In this document: positions 36,112-45,553 of the stretch, piece after piece | How positions within the stretch are numbered: the first letter of the stretch is position 1 | Layout: every line of letters starts with the position of its first letter | Source: Labilibaculum manganireducens | Lineage (GTDB): Bacteria > Bacteroidota > Bacteroidia > Bacteroidales > Marinifilaceae | Direction of reading: 5' to 3' | Length of the DNA stretch: 64,000 nucleotides | Assembly (NCBI RefSeq): GCF_002843385.1 | Contig: NZ_MVDE01000005.1 | Span: 1-64,000, forward strand | Notes under the pieces: generated by a model | What the model was told of the DNA's origin: nothing | Seen by the model: only the letters and a program-made list of their open reading frames with translations | The model's database searches: none | Translations under genes and position numbers: made by a program

Positions 36112-37353
36112 TTATTGATACTTACGCTTTAAGAACCAAGTTTCAAACAAACTCATTTCAATCGTAACCCTACCATAATCTTCTCTTACGTTATTATTAT
36201 CTGCTGTTCCCATTTGTCCAAACTCAAAAGAAAGGTTAATTGCCCCTTTATTTTGTGCCATCGGAATTCCAAGCCCAAAACTCACCCCTTTTGATTTAAT
36301 ACGATTAATATCATTCACAATATATCCTGTATCATAAAATGCCCCAAACCTGTATGTAAGTTTCTTCAAAAATTTGGTAGCATAACCATCATTAGCTATA
36401 TAATTCATTCCTACACTATATCGGTTTCGATCAGCTAATGCACTTGATTTTTCAAATATCTTTGTTTCACTCCATTTTTCGTGCAAATAATCGGCACCAA
36501 GCCACAATTGCTTATTTTTTGTAAATCCCAGACCAAAACCATAAGTCATCGGAACATCAAAAGAACCTTTATTAAGGACATCATTGTCAATTACATTTCC
36601 AGAACTAGAGTTTGAAACGTTCTCTTTCTTCTTTGCTGCAACCTGAATTTTTGGTTGAAACTTTGCTCCAATAGTAATTTCCCAATCCTTATTAAATGCA
36701 TCCTGATACTGCATACCAATATTACCATATACGCCCTTTGATATCAATTTCTCTACAGTAATATTATAAGTACTACCAAGCGTAATTGTTTCATTCGCCG
36801 AATTATTTCCAAATAAGTATATTGCATTTACTCCTAAGGATAATTTATTGGTTAATGCAATACCGTTACTTATAATAAATTGATTTAAACCTCCAGAACC
36901 AGAAAGTATTCTTTGATAATAATCAGAACTGCCATTTACCTTTTCAAGTGATGAAATATTATATCCCATGCTAGTGTAAGGAACCAATGATACTGCTGAT
37001 GCAATCTTAGGTGAAATTCTAAACCCCAAAGAAACATGGCTTAGATTATTATCATAAAGCACATCCGAATTTCCACTTTGATTTAAATTAGATACTTTTG
37101 AGGAAACACCAACATTAAAAATGAACTTCAAACTATCAATAGCAGTAAGTGCCGCTGGGTTGTCAACTGATAAATAACTGCGATTTCTAAATGACAGACT
37201 GGTTCCGCCAAATCCAGAAGCCTGACCAAAACCAACCTGATTCAATTCTCCAAGACCATAATAAGAATATGGGGATGAGGTATTATTTTGAGCAAAACAA
37301 ACATGAACTCCACTAACTAACACCAATAATATAGATAAATATAAGTTTTTCAT
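36112..37353 (-). CDS. Outer-membrane beta-barrel protein, Bacteroidota-specific
   Basis: 413 residues with signal peptide (MKNLYLSILLVLVSGVHVCF then AQ). Mature N terminus NNTSSPYSYYGLGELNQVG recalls the PSPYSRYGIGDL start of a widespread Bacteroidota barrel family related in shape to FadL/PorV-like proteins. Alternating hydrophobic strands and a final FETWFLKRKYQ fit a barrel. Start chosen at 37353; the frame to 37389 overlaps the preceding gene. It follows the DUF4270 gene by 19 bases, so both probably work together at the outer membrane; function unknown. Confidence 0.75.
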   Translation of the reverse strand: MKNLYLSILLVLVSGVHVCFAQNNTSSPYSYYGLGELNQVGFGQASGFGGTSLSFRNRSYLSVDNPAALTAIDSLKFIFNVGVSSKVSNLNQSGNSDVLYDNNLSHVSLGFRISPKIASAVSLVPYTSMGYNISSLEKVNGSSDYYQRILSGSGGLNQFIISNGIALTNKLSLGVNAIYLFGNNSANETITLGSTYNITVEKLISKGVYGNIGMQYQDAFNKDWEITIGAKFQPKIQVAAKKKENVSNSSSGNVIDNDVLNKGSFDVPMTYGFGLGFTKNKQLWLGADYLHEKWSETKIFEKSSALADRNRYSVGMNYIANDGYATKFLKKLTYRFGAFYDTGYIVNDINRIKSKGVSFGLGIPMAQNKGAINLSFEFGQMGTADNNNVREDYGRVTIEMSLFETWFLKRKYQ

Positions 37354-37372
37354 ACTGACACTAAATAGTTTG

Positions 37373-38743
37373 TTATTTTTGCACTGCATAAGTTGTTTTT
37401 AATTTAATTTTAAAACGTGAATTAGGATCATTATTAATCACCATTCTATTAACAAATCCATTATCAAACTGACTTGTCAACTTAATCATGAGTCCTTCAT
37501 CATCTTCCATCCCATTAGCTAATACGTTCCCAACATAATTTGTTAGATCAAAAGACAAGGGAGTATCTTCCGGATTTTCATAATTCACATAGTAAATAGA
37601 TGTCAATTGACTATTTCTTGAATTCAGAATTGCAGTAACTAATCTATTCTTTCTATCAGTTTCATAAACTTCGAAATTCAATCCATTTAAAGGATACAAC
37701 TCTTTTTGATCCGTTCCCTCCAAGGGATATAAAAGTAATTCTGCATTCAGCAACGAAACAGCATCACCTTGCTGACCTAACAATTCTAAATATGGAATTT
37801 TCAACTTGGTATATATCCCTGTTCCCCCTTGAATAAAGGATAAATTATTTGTTTGTTCTGAAGGTATATCAATCTCACTCTCAACCAAACCACTTAGGCC
37901 TGTACCAAGTTGGTTCGTATTTGCTCTATCTGCCTTGTAATTTGTAAAAGATAAAGTTTTACTTATCGTAAAATCCCGATGTCTCTCAACACCTCCTCCG
38001 GTACTACTTCCAACAACCCGATAATACAATCGAATATTCATACTATCCGTCTGGAAATTTAAAACTGAAGCATTATCATCTTCCCCGGGAACCAAAGCAA
38101 TACCCTCAAACCTTTTTTCCCATTTTGTTGCATCCGAAGTAAATCCATCCGATTTAATTGCTTCTCCAAGAATCTCATAACCAATCTCATCATTCAATCG
38201 AATTCTAAAATCATGATAATTTGCTGAACCAACTTCTATTTTCCGCTTAGGACGAGCCTTAAATGTTCGTGTTCCCAAAACTTTCGGATCAATATTTAAA
38301 CTATAAATATTGTAATACGCTGATGTGTCATTATTTATTTCAATATGATTTGTCACTCTATGCACATTAATCGTTTGTGTTTGGGTCGTATCACCCCAAA
38401 AAAGGCCCTTACTGTAAGCTACTAAAACAATTGAATCTAACTTAGCCTTGTCAGTTGTATCCAAACTAAAAACAGTTCCCAATTCAACTTTTGAATAGGC
38501 AGTTGCCTTCATGCTTCCTAAGTATTCATCAACATAACGTCCTACAGAAACACTTCCCAACGAAGAGGTCTGAATTGAATCCATAATAACTGTTGAGCTT
38601 TGTATTGTAAAAGTATCTACCATATTAATTACTGTAGAACTTTCAATTAGATTTCCACCAAGCTCATGTATTTCAAATTCCTCCGAATTACATCCTATAA
38701 TAAGAACCGAAAGAATAATAATTAAGGAAAATAATTTATTCAT
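37373..38743 (-). CDS. DUF4270-family lipoprotein
   Basis: 456 residues with signal and lipobox (SVLIIGC, Cys near 18). IESSTVINMVDTFTIQSSTV and LGSVSVGRYVDEYLGSMKAT are the DUF4270 N-terminal hallmarks. Rich in beta strands; no catalytic motif. Function unknown. The operon with the barrel protein and the divergent kelch/DUF4907 genes suggests a cell-surface role. On the minus strand TAATTTTG (38793-38786) is a -7-like element. Confidence 0.88.
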   Translation of the reverse strand: MNKLFSLIIILSVLIIGCNSEEFEIHELGGNLIESSTVINMVDTFTIQSSTVIMDSIQTSSLGSVSVGRYVDEYLGSMKATAYSKVELGTVFSLDTTDKAKLDSIVLVAYSKGLFWGDTTQTQTINVHRVTNHIEINNDTSAYYNIYSLNIDPKVLGTRTFKARPKRKIEVGSANYHDFRIRLNDEIGYEILGEAIKSDGFTSDATKWEKRFEGIALVPGEDDNASVLNFQTDSMNIRLYYRVVGSSTGGGVERHRDFTISKTLSFTNYKADRANTNQLGTGLSGLVESEIDIPSEQTNNLSFIQGGTGIYTKLKIPYLELLGQQGDAVSLLNAELLLYPLEGTDQKELYPLNGLNFEVYETDRKNRLVTAILNSRNSQLTSIYYVNYENPEDTPLSFDLTNYVGNVLANGMEDDEGLMIKLTSQFDNGFVNRMVINNDPNSRFKIKLKTTYAVQK

Positions 38744-39077
38744 ATTTTTAAAAAATTCTGGTTAAAAAAGTTCCTCAAATTAAAACAAAATTAAGATAGT
38801 AAAGAACTTTTATAGATGTCCTATATTGATTTTCCTGACAAATGTAATTAAAATATCGACAAAGTCGATCCCTGAAAACAATAGTTAAATTTTCTAAATT
38901 ATTTATCAGTTTTTAGTCATACAAAACTAATAATATTGTTTTTTGTTTATATTTGTCCTCTAGTAGAATTTAGAACAAGGATTATTTTACTTTAATTAAT
39001 CCTCTCCAAATTCATATTTTAGAATGGAATTTTTAAATGCCTATTCAAGATATTAACATTGAAAAAATAAATAACAA
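38744..39077. promoter_or_regulatory. Divergent promoter region of DUF4270 and kelch genes
   Basis: No frame. TATATTTG at 38948-38955 is a perfect -7 element toward the kelch gene, about 120 bases before its ATG; the -33 is weak. TAATTTTG at 38793-38786 (minus) points to DUF4270. A long kelch-gene leader is implied. Confidence 0.4.
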
Positions 39078-40103
39078 ATGAGAAAAGTACTATCATTAGG
39101 GATTATTGCTACCCTCTTTCTATTTGCAAGTTGTAGTAGTGGAGATGATCTTATGGGAAACTGGGTTAAGAAAGATGATTTCTCTGGTGTACCTCGAAGT
39201 AACGCTGTTACATTTACTATCGGAAACTATGCATACGTAGGTTGTGGATACGATGGTGAAGACAGATTAAACAGCTTCAAGAAATTTGATTTGACAAATG
39301 AAACCTGGACAAGCGTTGAATCTCCTGGAGATGCATTTTACCTGCGTCAAAATGCTGTTGCTTTTTCTGCTAATGGAAAGGGTTATGTAGGAACCGGATT
39401 TGATGGTGATTACACTCGTTATGATGATTTTTGGGAATATGACCCAGCCACTGAAACATGGTCTCAAGCTCCTACTTTCATAGGTGGTGTTAGAGAAGGT
39501 GCTGTTGCTTTTAGTACTGACACATATGGTGTTGTTGGTGCTGGTTACGGAGATCTTGATGAAGCAGACAAAAAATACCTAAATGATTATTATAAATTTG
39601 ATGGTACCAGTTGGATTTCGATGGGGACCCATGGCAACAAGCTAAAGGAAGCCAGTTCTTTTGTTATTGGAGGCTATGCTTACATTTGTCTGGGGCAGGA
39701 AAATAGTAGTGCCCAACAAGACGAAATTTATAAATTTGATATTGAAGCTGAAGAATGGGCCACAGATGAAGGTCAAATTAAAAAACTTGACGAAGATAAC
39801 GACAATGAAGATGTTATGAGGTCAAGCGCTGTAACCTTTGTAATTAACAACAAAGCATATATTGCAACAGGTAGTTATGGCAGCAGCCTAAAAAGAGATG
39901 TTTGGGAATACGATCCTGCAACTGACAAATGGGATGAAAAAGAAAATTTAGAACTTGAAGTATATTCACGAATAAATGCAGTTGCTTTTTCTAACGCTGA
40001 AGGAACAAAAGGATATATCGCAACAGGTAGTTCTGGAACCAGCTACCTTGATGACACTTGGGAATTTCAACCAACTGTAGAAGAAAACGAAGACGATAAT
40101 TAA
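39078..40103 (+). CDS. Kelch-repeat lipoprotein
   Basis: 341 residues with lipobox LFASC (Cys near 19). Five to six kelch-type blades repeat VTFTIGNYAYVGCGYDG... followed by W.YDP.T..W, for example FWEYDPATETWSQAPTF and VWEYDPATDKWDEKENL. It ends with an acidic tail EENEDDN. Surface beta-propeller, binding partner unknown. The Bacteroidota association of DUF4270, kelch and DUF4907 proteins supports a shared role. Confidence 0.9.
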   Translation: MRKVLSLGIIATLFLFASCSSGDDLMGNWVKKDDFSGVPRSNAVTFTIGNYAYVGCGYDGEDRLNSFKKFDLTNETWTSVESPGDAFYLRQNAVAFSANGKGYVGTGFDGDYTRYDDFWEYDPATETWSQAPTFIGGVREGAVAFSTDTYGVVGAGYGDLDEADKKYLNDYYKFDGTSWISMGTHGNKLKEASSFVIGGYAYICLGQENSSAQQDEIYKFDIEAEEWATDEGQIKKLDEDNDNEDVMRSSAVTFVINNKAYIATGSYGSSLKRDVWEYDPATDKWDEKENLELEVYSRINAVAFSNAEGTKGYIATGSSGTSYLDDTWEFQPTVEENEDDN

Positions 40104-40121
40104 TAGTTATTAATAACTTCG

Positions 40122-40156
40122 AAAAGGCTGATTCGTTATGATTCAGCCTTTTTTAT
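40122..40156 (+). terminator. Terminator after kelch gene
   Basis: AAAAGGCTGA / TCAGCCTTTT with 11-base loop and T-run; only 14 bases before the DUF4907 start, so the two genes are only partly coupled. Confidence 0.88.
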
Positions 40157-40169
40157 TTAGATACCTTTT

Positions 40170-40529
40170 ATGATTAAAAAAAAATACTTTTTTGTAATAT
40201 TCCTACTGATTGGAATTTTATTCATTTCTATTTACCTCTTCAGTGGCAAAACGAAACCGGCATATACCATACAAACCTATCAAATTGAAGAAGGCTGGGG
40301 GTATCGTATTTTAAAGAATAATAAAGCAATCATCAACCAATACAGAATTCCTGCAATTCAAGAAAAACATACTTTCCCTTCTGAAAAATCAGCAAGAATT
40401 GTTGGTGAAAAGGTTCTCGAAAAAATACAACTTAATAAAATGCCATCCATCTCTATTGATGATCTTATGGATTTGATGGTAGTTGACTCCCTGGAGCAAC
40501 CTTTAATTTTGAATGACCTTACACATTAA
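40170..40529 (+). CDS. DUF4907-family protein
   Basis: 119 residues: N-terminal hydrophobic anchor (residues 6-26), then YTIQTYQIEEGWGYRILKNN, NQYRIPAIQEKHTFPSEKSA and KMPSISIDDL, which are the DUF4907 hallmarks. Probably anchored in the inner membrane or exported. Function unknown. Downstream of the kelch gene as in other Bacteroidota. Confidence 0.85.
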   Translation: MIKKKYFFVIFLLIGILFISIYLFSGKTKPAYTIQTYQIEEGWGYRILKNNKAIINQYRIPAIQEKHTFPSEKSARIVGEKVLEKIQLNKMPSISIDDLMDLMVVDSLEQPLILNDLTH

Positions 40530-40560
40530 CACTATTTAACGTATATGGTTAAATAGTGTT
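40528..40560. promoter_or_regulatory. Long perfect hairpin AACACTATTTAAC / GTTAAATAGTGTT
   Basis: 13-base perfect inverted repeat with a 7-base loop, beginning in the DUF4907 stop codon. No T-run follows, so it may be a weak terminator or an operator of the LytTR gene 42 bases downstream. Confidence 0.55.
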
Positions 40561-40602
40561 AAGTTCAGTCCATTCCCGTAAAAAGCTACTATATTAGCAG
40601 CT

Positions 40603-41322
40603 ATGATAATAGAATGTATTATTCTTGACCGTGACTTACCTCATATTGAATCCCTTAAAAAATATGGAGAAAGTATTCCTTATCTAAACATAAAAGCTTG
40701 TTTTGCAGATTTAAATCAAGCTAAAGCTTATATCAACGCGAATAAAACAGATCTAATTTTTATGGATCTGGAATTTGCTCAACAGCAAAAAATTAATTGG
40801 AGTGAATTCGACATCCAAAAACCGGAGATTATTATAAGTATGAGATGTTCCTCATATAAATATAAGGATCATTATCTTAGTGCTTTTGAGTACATTATGA
40901 AACCTGTTTCATTTGAAAAATTCATTCAGATTTTAAACAATATTTACATCCAAAAACAAGGCAAAAAAGCACATCCAAAACCTGAAATTAAGAAGAATGA
41001 TTTTTTCTTTGTCAAGAATAACTCGTTGATAGAGAAAGTGAAATTCAATGAGGTATTATTCTTTAAAGGAATGAAGGACTATATATGGATTCAGACTATT
41101 AACAAGAAAATTATCACTCTGCAGACAATGAAAAATCTGAGTATTTATTTACCTGCAGATAGATTTCTAAGAATTCACAAATCCTATATAGTATCATTGG
41201 AACATATCGACATCATAGATAAAAACAGAGTCGTTATTGGCCAGGAAAGAATTCCTATTGGTGATACTTTCCGTTCTTCCTTCTTCAAAAACTTAAAAGA
41301 GCAGGAACTAATTTGGGATTAA
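40603..41322 (+). CDS. LytTR-family response regulator
   Basis: 239 residues. N-terminal receiver-like domain with phospho-acceptor Asp in LIFMDLEF (near 57) and late Lys in YIMKPVSFEKFIQIL; the acidic start CIILDRD is kept. The C-terminal LytTR domain (FFVKNNSLIEKVKFNEVLFF, then RFLRIHKSYIVSLEHID) binds DNA. No partner LytS-type kinase is adjacent; the receiverless kinase at 30281 is a conceivable but unproven partner. Confidence 0.9.
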   Translation: MIIECIILDRDLPHIESLKKYGESIPYLNIKACFADLNQAKAYINANKTDLIFMDLEFAQQQKINWSEFDIQKPEIIISMRCSSYKYKDHYLSAFEYIMKPVSFEKFIQILNNIYIQKQGKKAHPKPEIKKNDFFFVKNNSLIEKVKFNEVLFFKGMKDYIWIQTINKKIITLQTMKNLSIYLPADRFLRIHKSYIVSLEHIDIIDKNRVVIGQERIPIGDTFRSSFFKNLKEQELIWD

Positions 41323-41330
41323 TAATAAAA

Positions 41331-41357
41331 AAGCCTCCGACCAATGATCGGAGGCTT
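41331..41357. terminator. Bidirectional terminator between LytTR gene and hydrogenase operon
   Basis: Perfect AAGCCTCCGA / TCGGAGGCTT stem; T-run on the minus strand fits the end of the hydrogenase operon. Confidence 0.92.
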
Positions 41358-41374
41358 AAAATTATAATCCGGTT

Positions 41375-41854
41375 CTATTTTTGGTATTCTTTTATAATAT
41401 CAGCTACGTCGCCAGCAGAAACACGTCCGTAAACGCGTTCTCCGATAGTAACAACCGGAGCTAGTCCGCAAGCTCCTACGCAACGCAAACAGCTTATTGA
41501 GAACTTGCCATCTTCGGTAGTTTCTCCAACAGGCACACTCAACTGACGTTTGAATTCTTCCAACACCTTCTCAGCACCTCTAACGTAACAAGCTGTTCCC
41601 ATACAAATAGAAATTGGGAATTCACCTTTGGGTACCATCGAGAAAAATGAATAGAATGTAACTACACCATACACATGAGCAACAGAAACGTTCAATTCGC
41701 GGGCAATGATTTCCTGAACTTCAGCTGGAAGATACCCAAAGGTCTCCTGAGCTTTATGAAGCACATTAATCAACTCGCTTCCTTCATTATCAAATGATTT
41801 GCAAATCTCCACAAGTTTATCCACTTTGGATTTTGCTAATTTAATTTTTGCCAT
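41375..41854 (-). CDS. hndA: NADH-dependent [FeFe]-hydrogenase, NuoE-like subunit
   Basis: 159 residues, thioredoxin-fold [2Fe-2S] protein. Ligands in CMGTACYVRGA and CLRCVGACGLAPV; the N-terminal helical part (LAKSKVDKLVEICKSFDNEG) fits NuoE/HydC. With the NuoF-like and catalytic subunits it makes a trimeric hydrogenase able to use NADH and ferredoxin together. Unusually it is the last gene, 98 bases after the catalytic subunit, with a repeat in between. Confidence 0.94.
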   Translation of the reverse strand: MAKIKLAKSKVDKLVEICKSFDNEGSELINVLHKAQETFGYLPAEVQEIIARELNVSVAHVYGVVTFYSFFSMVPKGEFPISICMGTACYVRGAEKVLEEFKRQLSVPVGETTEDGKFSISCLRCVGACGLAPVVTIGERVYGRVSAGDVADIIKEYQK

Positions 41855-41865
41855 AATATTTTAAA

Positions 41866-41944
41866 GATTTTAGATGTGAGACTTGAGATTTGAGATTCAG
41901 GTTTTTCCTTTTCTCTCATTACTCAAATCTATAATCTCATTTCT
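41866..41944. repeat. GATGTGAGA-type interspersed repeat, copy c
   Basis: ATTTTAGATGTGAGACTTGA with a longer tail, ending TAATCTCATTTCTA. It fills the gap between the catalytic-subunit and NuoE-like genes and stands 12 bases upstream of the latter's start. Confidence 0.65.
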
Positions 41945-41952
41945 ATTTAAAA

Positions 41953-43725
41953 CTATTCAATCTCAACATCTTTACTCTTATCGAAGTAATGAGTATGCAA
42001 TAATTTATGAGATAATTCACCGCATGGCTTACCCAGGAATTCTTCATACAATTTAATAATGTATGGATTCTCGTGAGACTTACGAATAGCTTTTCCTTCA
42101 TCTTCACGATAAAGAGCCGCTGCACGTTTTTTCAAGATAGAAGAATCACCATGGTGCAATGGCTGACCACCACCACCAATACAACCTCCAGGACAAGCCA
42201 TGATCTCAATTGCATGATATTGCGATTTACCATCACGGATATCTTCAAGAAGTTTACGGGCATTCCCCAAACCATGAGCAATACCAATATTAACATCCAG
42301 TCCATTAAAATCTACCGTAGCACTTCTAATACCTTCCATACCACGCAATGCCTCAAAATTCACATTCTCTAATGTTTTTCCGGTATAAACTTCATAAGCT
42401 GTACGGGCAGCAGCCTCAATAACACCACCCGTGGCACCAAAAATTACACCAGCACCAGTTGATTCACCAAGTGGATTATCAAATTCTTCATCAGGAAGAG
42501 TTTTTAAATCCATATTAGCCTGCTTAATCAAGTTCGCCAACTCACGGGTTGATATCGAATAATTAACATCAGGATCGCCGTCAACTTTAAACTCATCACG
42601 CTGACATTCGTATTTCTTAGCTAAACATGGCATAATGGAAACAACAATCATGTCTTCACGTTTAATTCCCATTTCCTTTGCCAAATAATTCTTGGCTATA
42701 GGACCAAACATTTGCTGAGGAGAACGAGCTGTAGAAGGAATATCCTTCATTTCAGGAAAATGGTGCTCAAAGAAATTCACCCATCCCGGACAACAAGAAG
42801 TTAGAATTGGTAATTTAACATCTTTATCACCATCCAAATGTCTTTTTAAGCGATCCAATAATTCGGTTCCTTCTTCCATAATGGTAAGGTCGGCAGCAAA
42901 ATCGGTATCGAAAACGCTGTTAAAACCTAACTGACGCAAAGCAGAAACCATTTTTCCGGTAACCAAAGTTCCCGGTTCCATTCCAAATTCTTCACCAAGA
43001 GCAGCACGCACAGCTGGAGCCGTTTGAACAACAACAGTTTTCTTAGGATCTGCAAGATCTCTGATCAGCTGATTGGTATGGTCTTTCTCGGTAAGAGCTC
43101 CTGTAGGACAAACTGCAACACACTGTCCGCAGTAAGTACAGGTTGATTTCTCTAAATCCATTTCGAATGCCGGAGCAACAACAGATTGGAAACCTCTGTT
43201 TACAGCAGAAAGAGCTCCAACCGTCTGTACATCGTTACACATGGTTTCACATCTGCGACACATAATGCATTTGTCCATATCGCGAATAATCGATGGAGAA
43301 TAATCAACTTTATAGGTTGATTGCTCACCTTTATAATGCAATTCGCGAACACCTAATTGTTGAGCTGTTGACTGCAAATCACAGTTTCCTGATTTTGCAC
43401 ACACCAAACAATCGAATGGATGATCTGAAAGCATCAGCTCCATTACAGTTTTACGTGCATTTAGCACTCTCATGTTATGAGTATGAATTACCATACCCTG
43501 CTCACACTTCGAATTACAAGATGGTGCCAAATTACGACGCCCCTCTACTTCAACAACACAAATTCGACATCCGCCGGGTTTGTGTTCAATTCCCATATCG
43601 CCAAGGTGCATATAGCAAAGAGTTGGGATATCAACACCTATTCCTTTGGCGGCTTCCAAAATAGTAGTTCCCTGAGGTACTTCTACTTGTTTTTTATCAA
43701 TGGTTAATTTGATCATTTTTTCCAT
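41953..43725 (-). CDS. hndD: [FeFe]-hydrogenase catalytic subunit (group A3, trimeric type)
   Basis: 590 residues. N-terminal [2Fe-2S] domain (GGCRICVVEVEG), His-ligated [4Fe-4S] (H102 with CLVCAKSGNC), two [4Fe-4S] (CIMCRRCETMC and CTYCGQCVAVC), then the H-cluster motifs TSCCPGW (310), MPCLAKKYE (367) and MACPGGCIGGGGQP, and a small C-terminal Fe-hydrogenase small-subunit-like tail. All ligands of an active prototypical enzyme are present. The ATG at 43725 is preceded by a full AGGAGG; a TTG two codons upstream is less likely. Confidence 0.97.
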   Translation of the reverse strand: MEKMIKLTIDKKQVEVPQGTTILEAAKGIGVDIPTLCYMHLGDMGIEHKPGGCRICVVEVEGRRNLAPSCNSKCEQGMVIHTHNMRVLNARKTVMELMLSDHPFDCLVCAKSGNCDLQSTAQQLGVRELHYKGEQSTYKVDYSPSIIRDMDKCIMCRRCETMCNDVQTVGALSAVNRGFQSVVAPAFEMDLEKSTCTYCGQCVAVCPTGALTEKDHTNQLIRDLADPKKTVVVQTAPAVRAALGEEFGMEPGTLVTGKMVSALRQLGFNSVFDTDFAADLTIMEEGTELLDRLKRHLDGDKDVKLPILTSCCPGWVNFFEHHFPEMKDIPSTARSPQQMFGPIAKNYLAKEMGIKREDMIVVSIMPCLAKKYECQRDEFKVDGDPDVNYSISTRELANLIKQANMDLKTLPDEEFDNPLGESTGAGVIFGATGGVIEAAARTAYEVYTGKTLENVNFEALRGMEGIRSATVDFNGLDVNIGIAHGLGNARKLLEDIRDGKSQYHAIEIMACPGGCIGGGGQPLHHGDSSILKKRAAALYREDEGKAIRKSHENPYIIKLYEEFLGKPCGELSHKLLHTHYFDKSKDVEIE

Positions 43726-43734
43726 ATTCAAGAT

Positions 43735-43740
43735 CCTCCT
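43735..43740 (-). promoter_or_regulatory. Strong Shine-Dalgarno site before hndD
   Basis: AGGAGG read on the minus strand, 9 bases before the ATG at 43725 and fused to the stop codon of the preceding gene. Such full sites are scarce in this window, so it decides the start and suggests high translation. Confidence 0.7.
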
Positions 43741-45533
43741 TACTGTATGCTTATTGCATTAAACTTACACTTCTCCATACACGCACCACACTTAATACAT
43801 TTCGATGCATCAATGATATGAGCTTCTTTACGTTCACCTGCGATACAATCAACAGGGCAATTACGTGAGCATAGAGTACAACCTACACACAATTCAGGAT
43901 CAATTACATATTGCATTAAAGCCTTACATTGTCCTGCAGCACACTTATGATCTTCTACGTGAGAAATATACTCGTCATAAAAATTCTCAAGTGTTGAAAG
44001 AACCGGATTTGGAGATGTTTGTCCCAATCCGCAAAGAGAAGTATCTTTAATTACAGTACTCAAATTTCTTAACAGATCCAGATCTTCTCTAGTTCCATTC
44101 CCTAGAGTGATTTTATCCAACAATTCGTGAAGACGCTTGTTGCCAACACGACATGGTGTACATTTACCACAAGATTCTTCAACAGTAAATTCCAAATAAA
44201 ATTTAGCCATCGACACCATACAATCATCCTCATCCATAACAATCATACCACCCGATCCCATCATAGAACCTGCAGCAATCAAATTATCAAAATCGATAGG
44301 AGTATCTAAATGCTTTTCTGTTAAACATCCTCCTGAAGGACCACCTGTCTGAACAGCCTTGAATTTTTTACCATCTTTAATACCTCCGCCAATTTCGTAA
44401 ATTACTTCACGAAGAGTGGTTCCCATTGGCACTTCAATTAAACCAACATTGTTGATTTTTCCGGCCAATGCGAATACTTTAGTACCTTTAGATTTCTCGC
44501 TTCCAATTTTATTGAACCAACTTGCTCCTTTGTTAATGATAACAGGAATATTTGCAAAGGTTTCAACATTATTTACGTTCGTTGGCTTTCCGTTGTACCC
44601 AGATTCAGCAGGAAACGGAGGTTTAACGGTAGGTTCACCACGAAGACCTTCCATCGAATGAATCAAAGCCGTTTCTTCACCACAAACAAATGCTCCGGCT
44701 CCGTAACGCATTTCAACATCGAAATTAAATCCGGAACCTAAAATATCGTTGCCTAACAAACCGTATTCACGAGCTTGCTTAATCGCAACTTTTAATCGGG
44801 TAATCGCCAAAGGATACTCAGCACGAATATAAATCACACCTTTATCGGCTCCCATGGTGTATCCACAAATAGCCATAGCCTCCAGAACTGAGTGCGGATC
44901 ACCTTCCAGAATAGAACGATCCATAAATGCTCCGGGGTCTCCCTCGTCAGCATTACAAACTACATATTTTTGATCAGCTTCATTTTTTGCTGCAAATTCC
45001 CATTTTAAACCAGTTGGGAATCCTCCTCCTCCCCGTCCGCGTAATCCTGATTCCTTAATCTCATCGATTACCGTCTGCGGAGTCATTTCAGCCAAACACT
45101 TACCCAAGGCTGCATAACCATCTCTTGCAATGTATTCATCAACATTTTCAGGATTAATAAATCCACAATTTCGAAGCGCAATTCGAATTTGCTTTTTATA
45201 AAATCCCATGTGTTTCGAATCACTAATCGTTTCTTTATTCTCAGGATCAACATAAAGCAATCTCATTACTTTACGACCCTTAATAATATGCTCTTCAATC
45301 AGCTCTTCTGCATCTTCAGGTTTCACTTCCACATAGAAAGTATTATCCGGAAGAATTTTAACAATAGGGCCTTTTTCACAAAATCCGAAGCAACCGGTCA
45401 TTACAACCTGTACTTCATCTTCAAGTCCTTTGGCTTTAATTGCATCTTGCAAATTATTTTGAATAGCCTCACTGGCAGAAGCCCGGCAGCCGGTACCTCC
45501 ACAAATAAGAATATGCATTTTGTACTTTTCCAT
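43740..45533 (-). CDS. hndC: NADH-dependent [FeFe]-hydrogenase, NuoF-like subunit
   Basis: 597 residues. N-terminal thioredoxin-like [2Fe-2S] (CGGTGCRAS), NuoF core with FMN site GRGGGGFPTGLKWEF, NADH site GAGAFVCGEETALIHSMEG, [4Fe-4S] ESCGKCTPCRVG, and a C-terminal 2[4Fe-4S] domain (CVGCTLCSRNC and CIKCGACMEKC). This is the diaphorase subunit of trimeric, electron-bifurcating hydrogenases. An alternative start is MHILICGGTGC five codons on. 14 bases before hndD. Confidence 0.96.
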   Translation of the reverse strand: MEKYKMHILICGGTGCRASASEAIQNNLQDAIKAKGLEDEVQVVMTGCFGFCEKGPIVKILPDNTFYVEVKPEDAEELIEEHIIKGRKVMRLLYVDPENKETISDSKHMGFYKKQIRIALRNCGFINPENVDEYIARDGYAALGKCLAEMTPQTVIDEIKESGLRGRGGGGFPTGLKWEFAAKNEADQKYVVCNADEGDPGAFMDRSILEGDPHSVLEAMAICGYTMGADKGVIYIRAEYPLAITRLKVAIKQAREYGLLGNDILGSGFNFDVEMRYGAGAFVCGEETALIHSMEGLRGEPTVKPPFPAESGYNGKPTNVNNVETFANIPVIINKGASWFNKIGSEKSKGTKVFALAGKINNVGLIEVPMGTTLREVIYEIGGGIKDGKKFKAVQTGGPSGGCLTEKHLDTPIDFDNLIAAGSMMGSGGMIVMDEDDCMVSMAKFYLEFTVEESCGKCTPCRVGNKRLHELLDKITLGNGTREDLDLLRNLSTVIKDTSLCGLGQTSPNPVLSTLENFYDEYISHVEDHKCAAGQCKALMQYVIDPELCVGCTLCSRNCPVDCIAGERKEAHIIDASKCIKCGACMEKCKFNAISIQ

Positions 45534-45553
45534 AATTGTTGTTTCGTTTAGAT

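Noticed and set aside
43293-43664. 123-codon plus-strand frame inside the hydrogenase gene
   Set aside because: Shadow of the hndD coding frame; no motifs or start signal.
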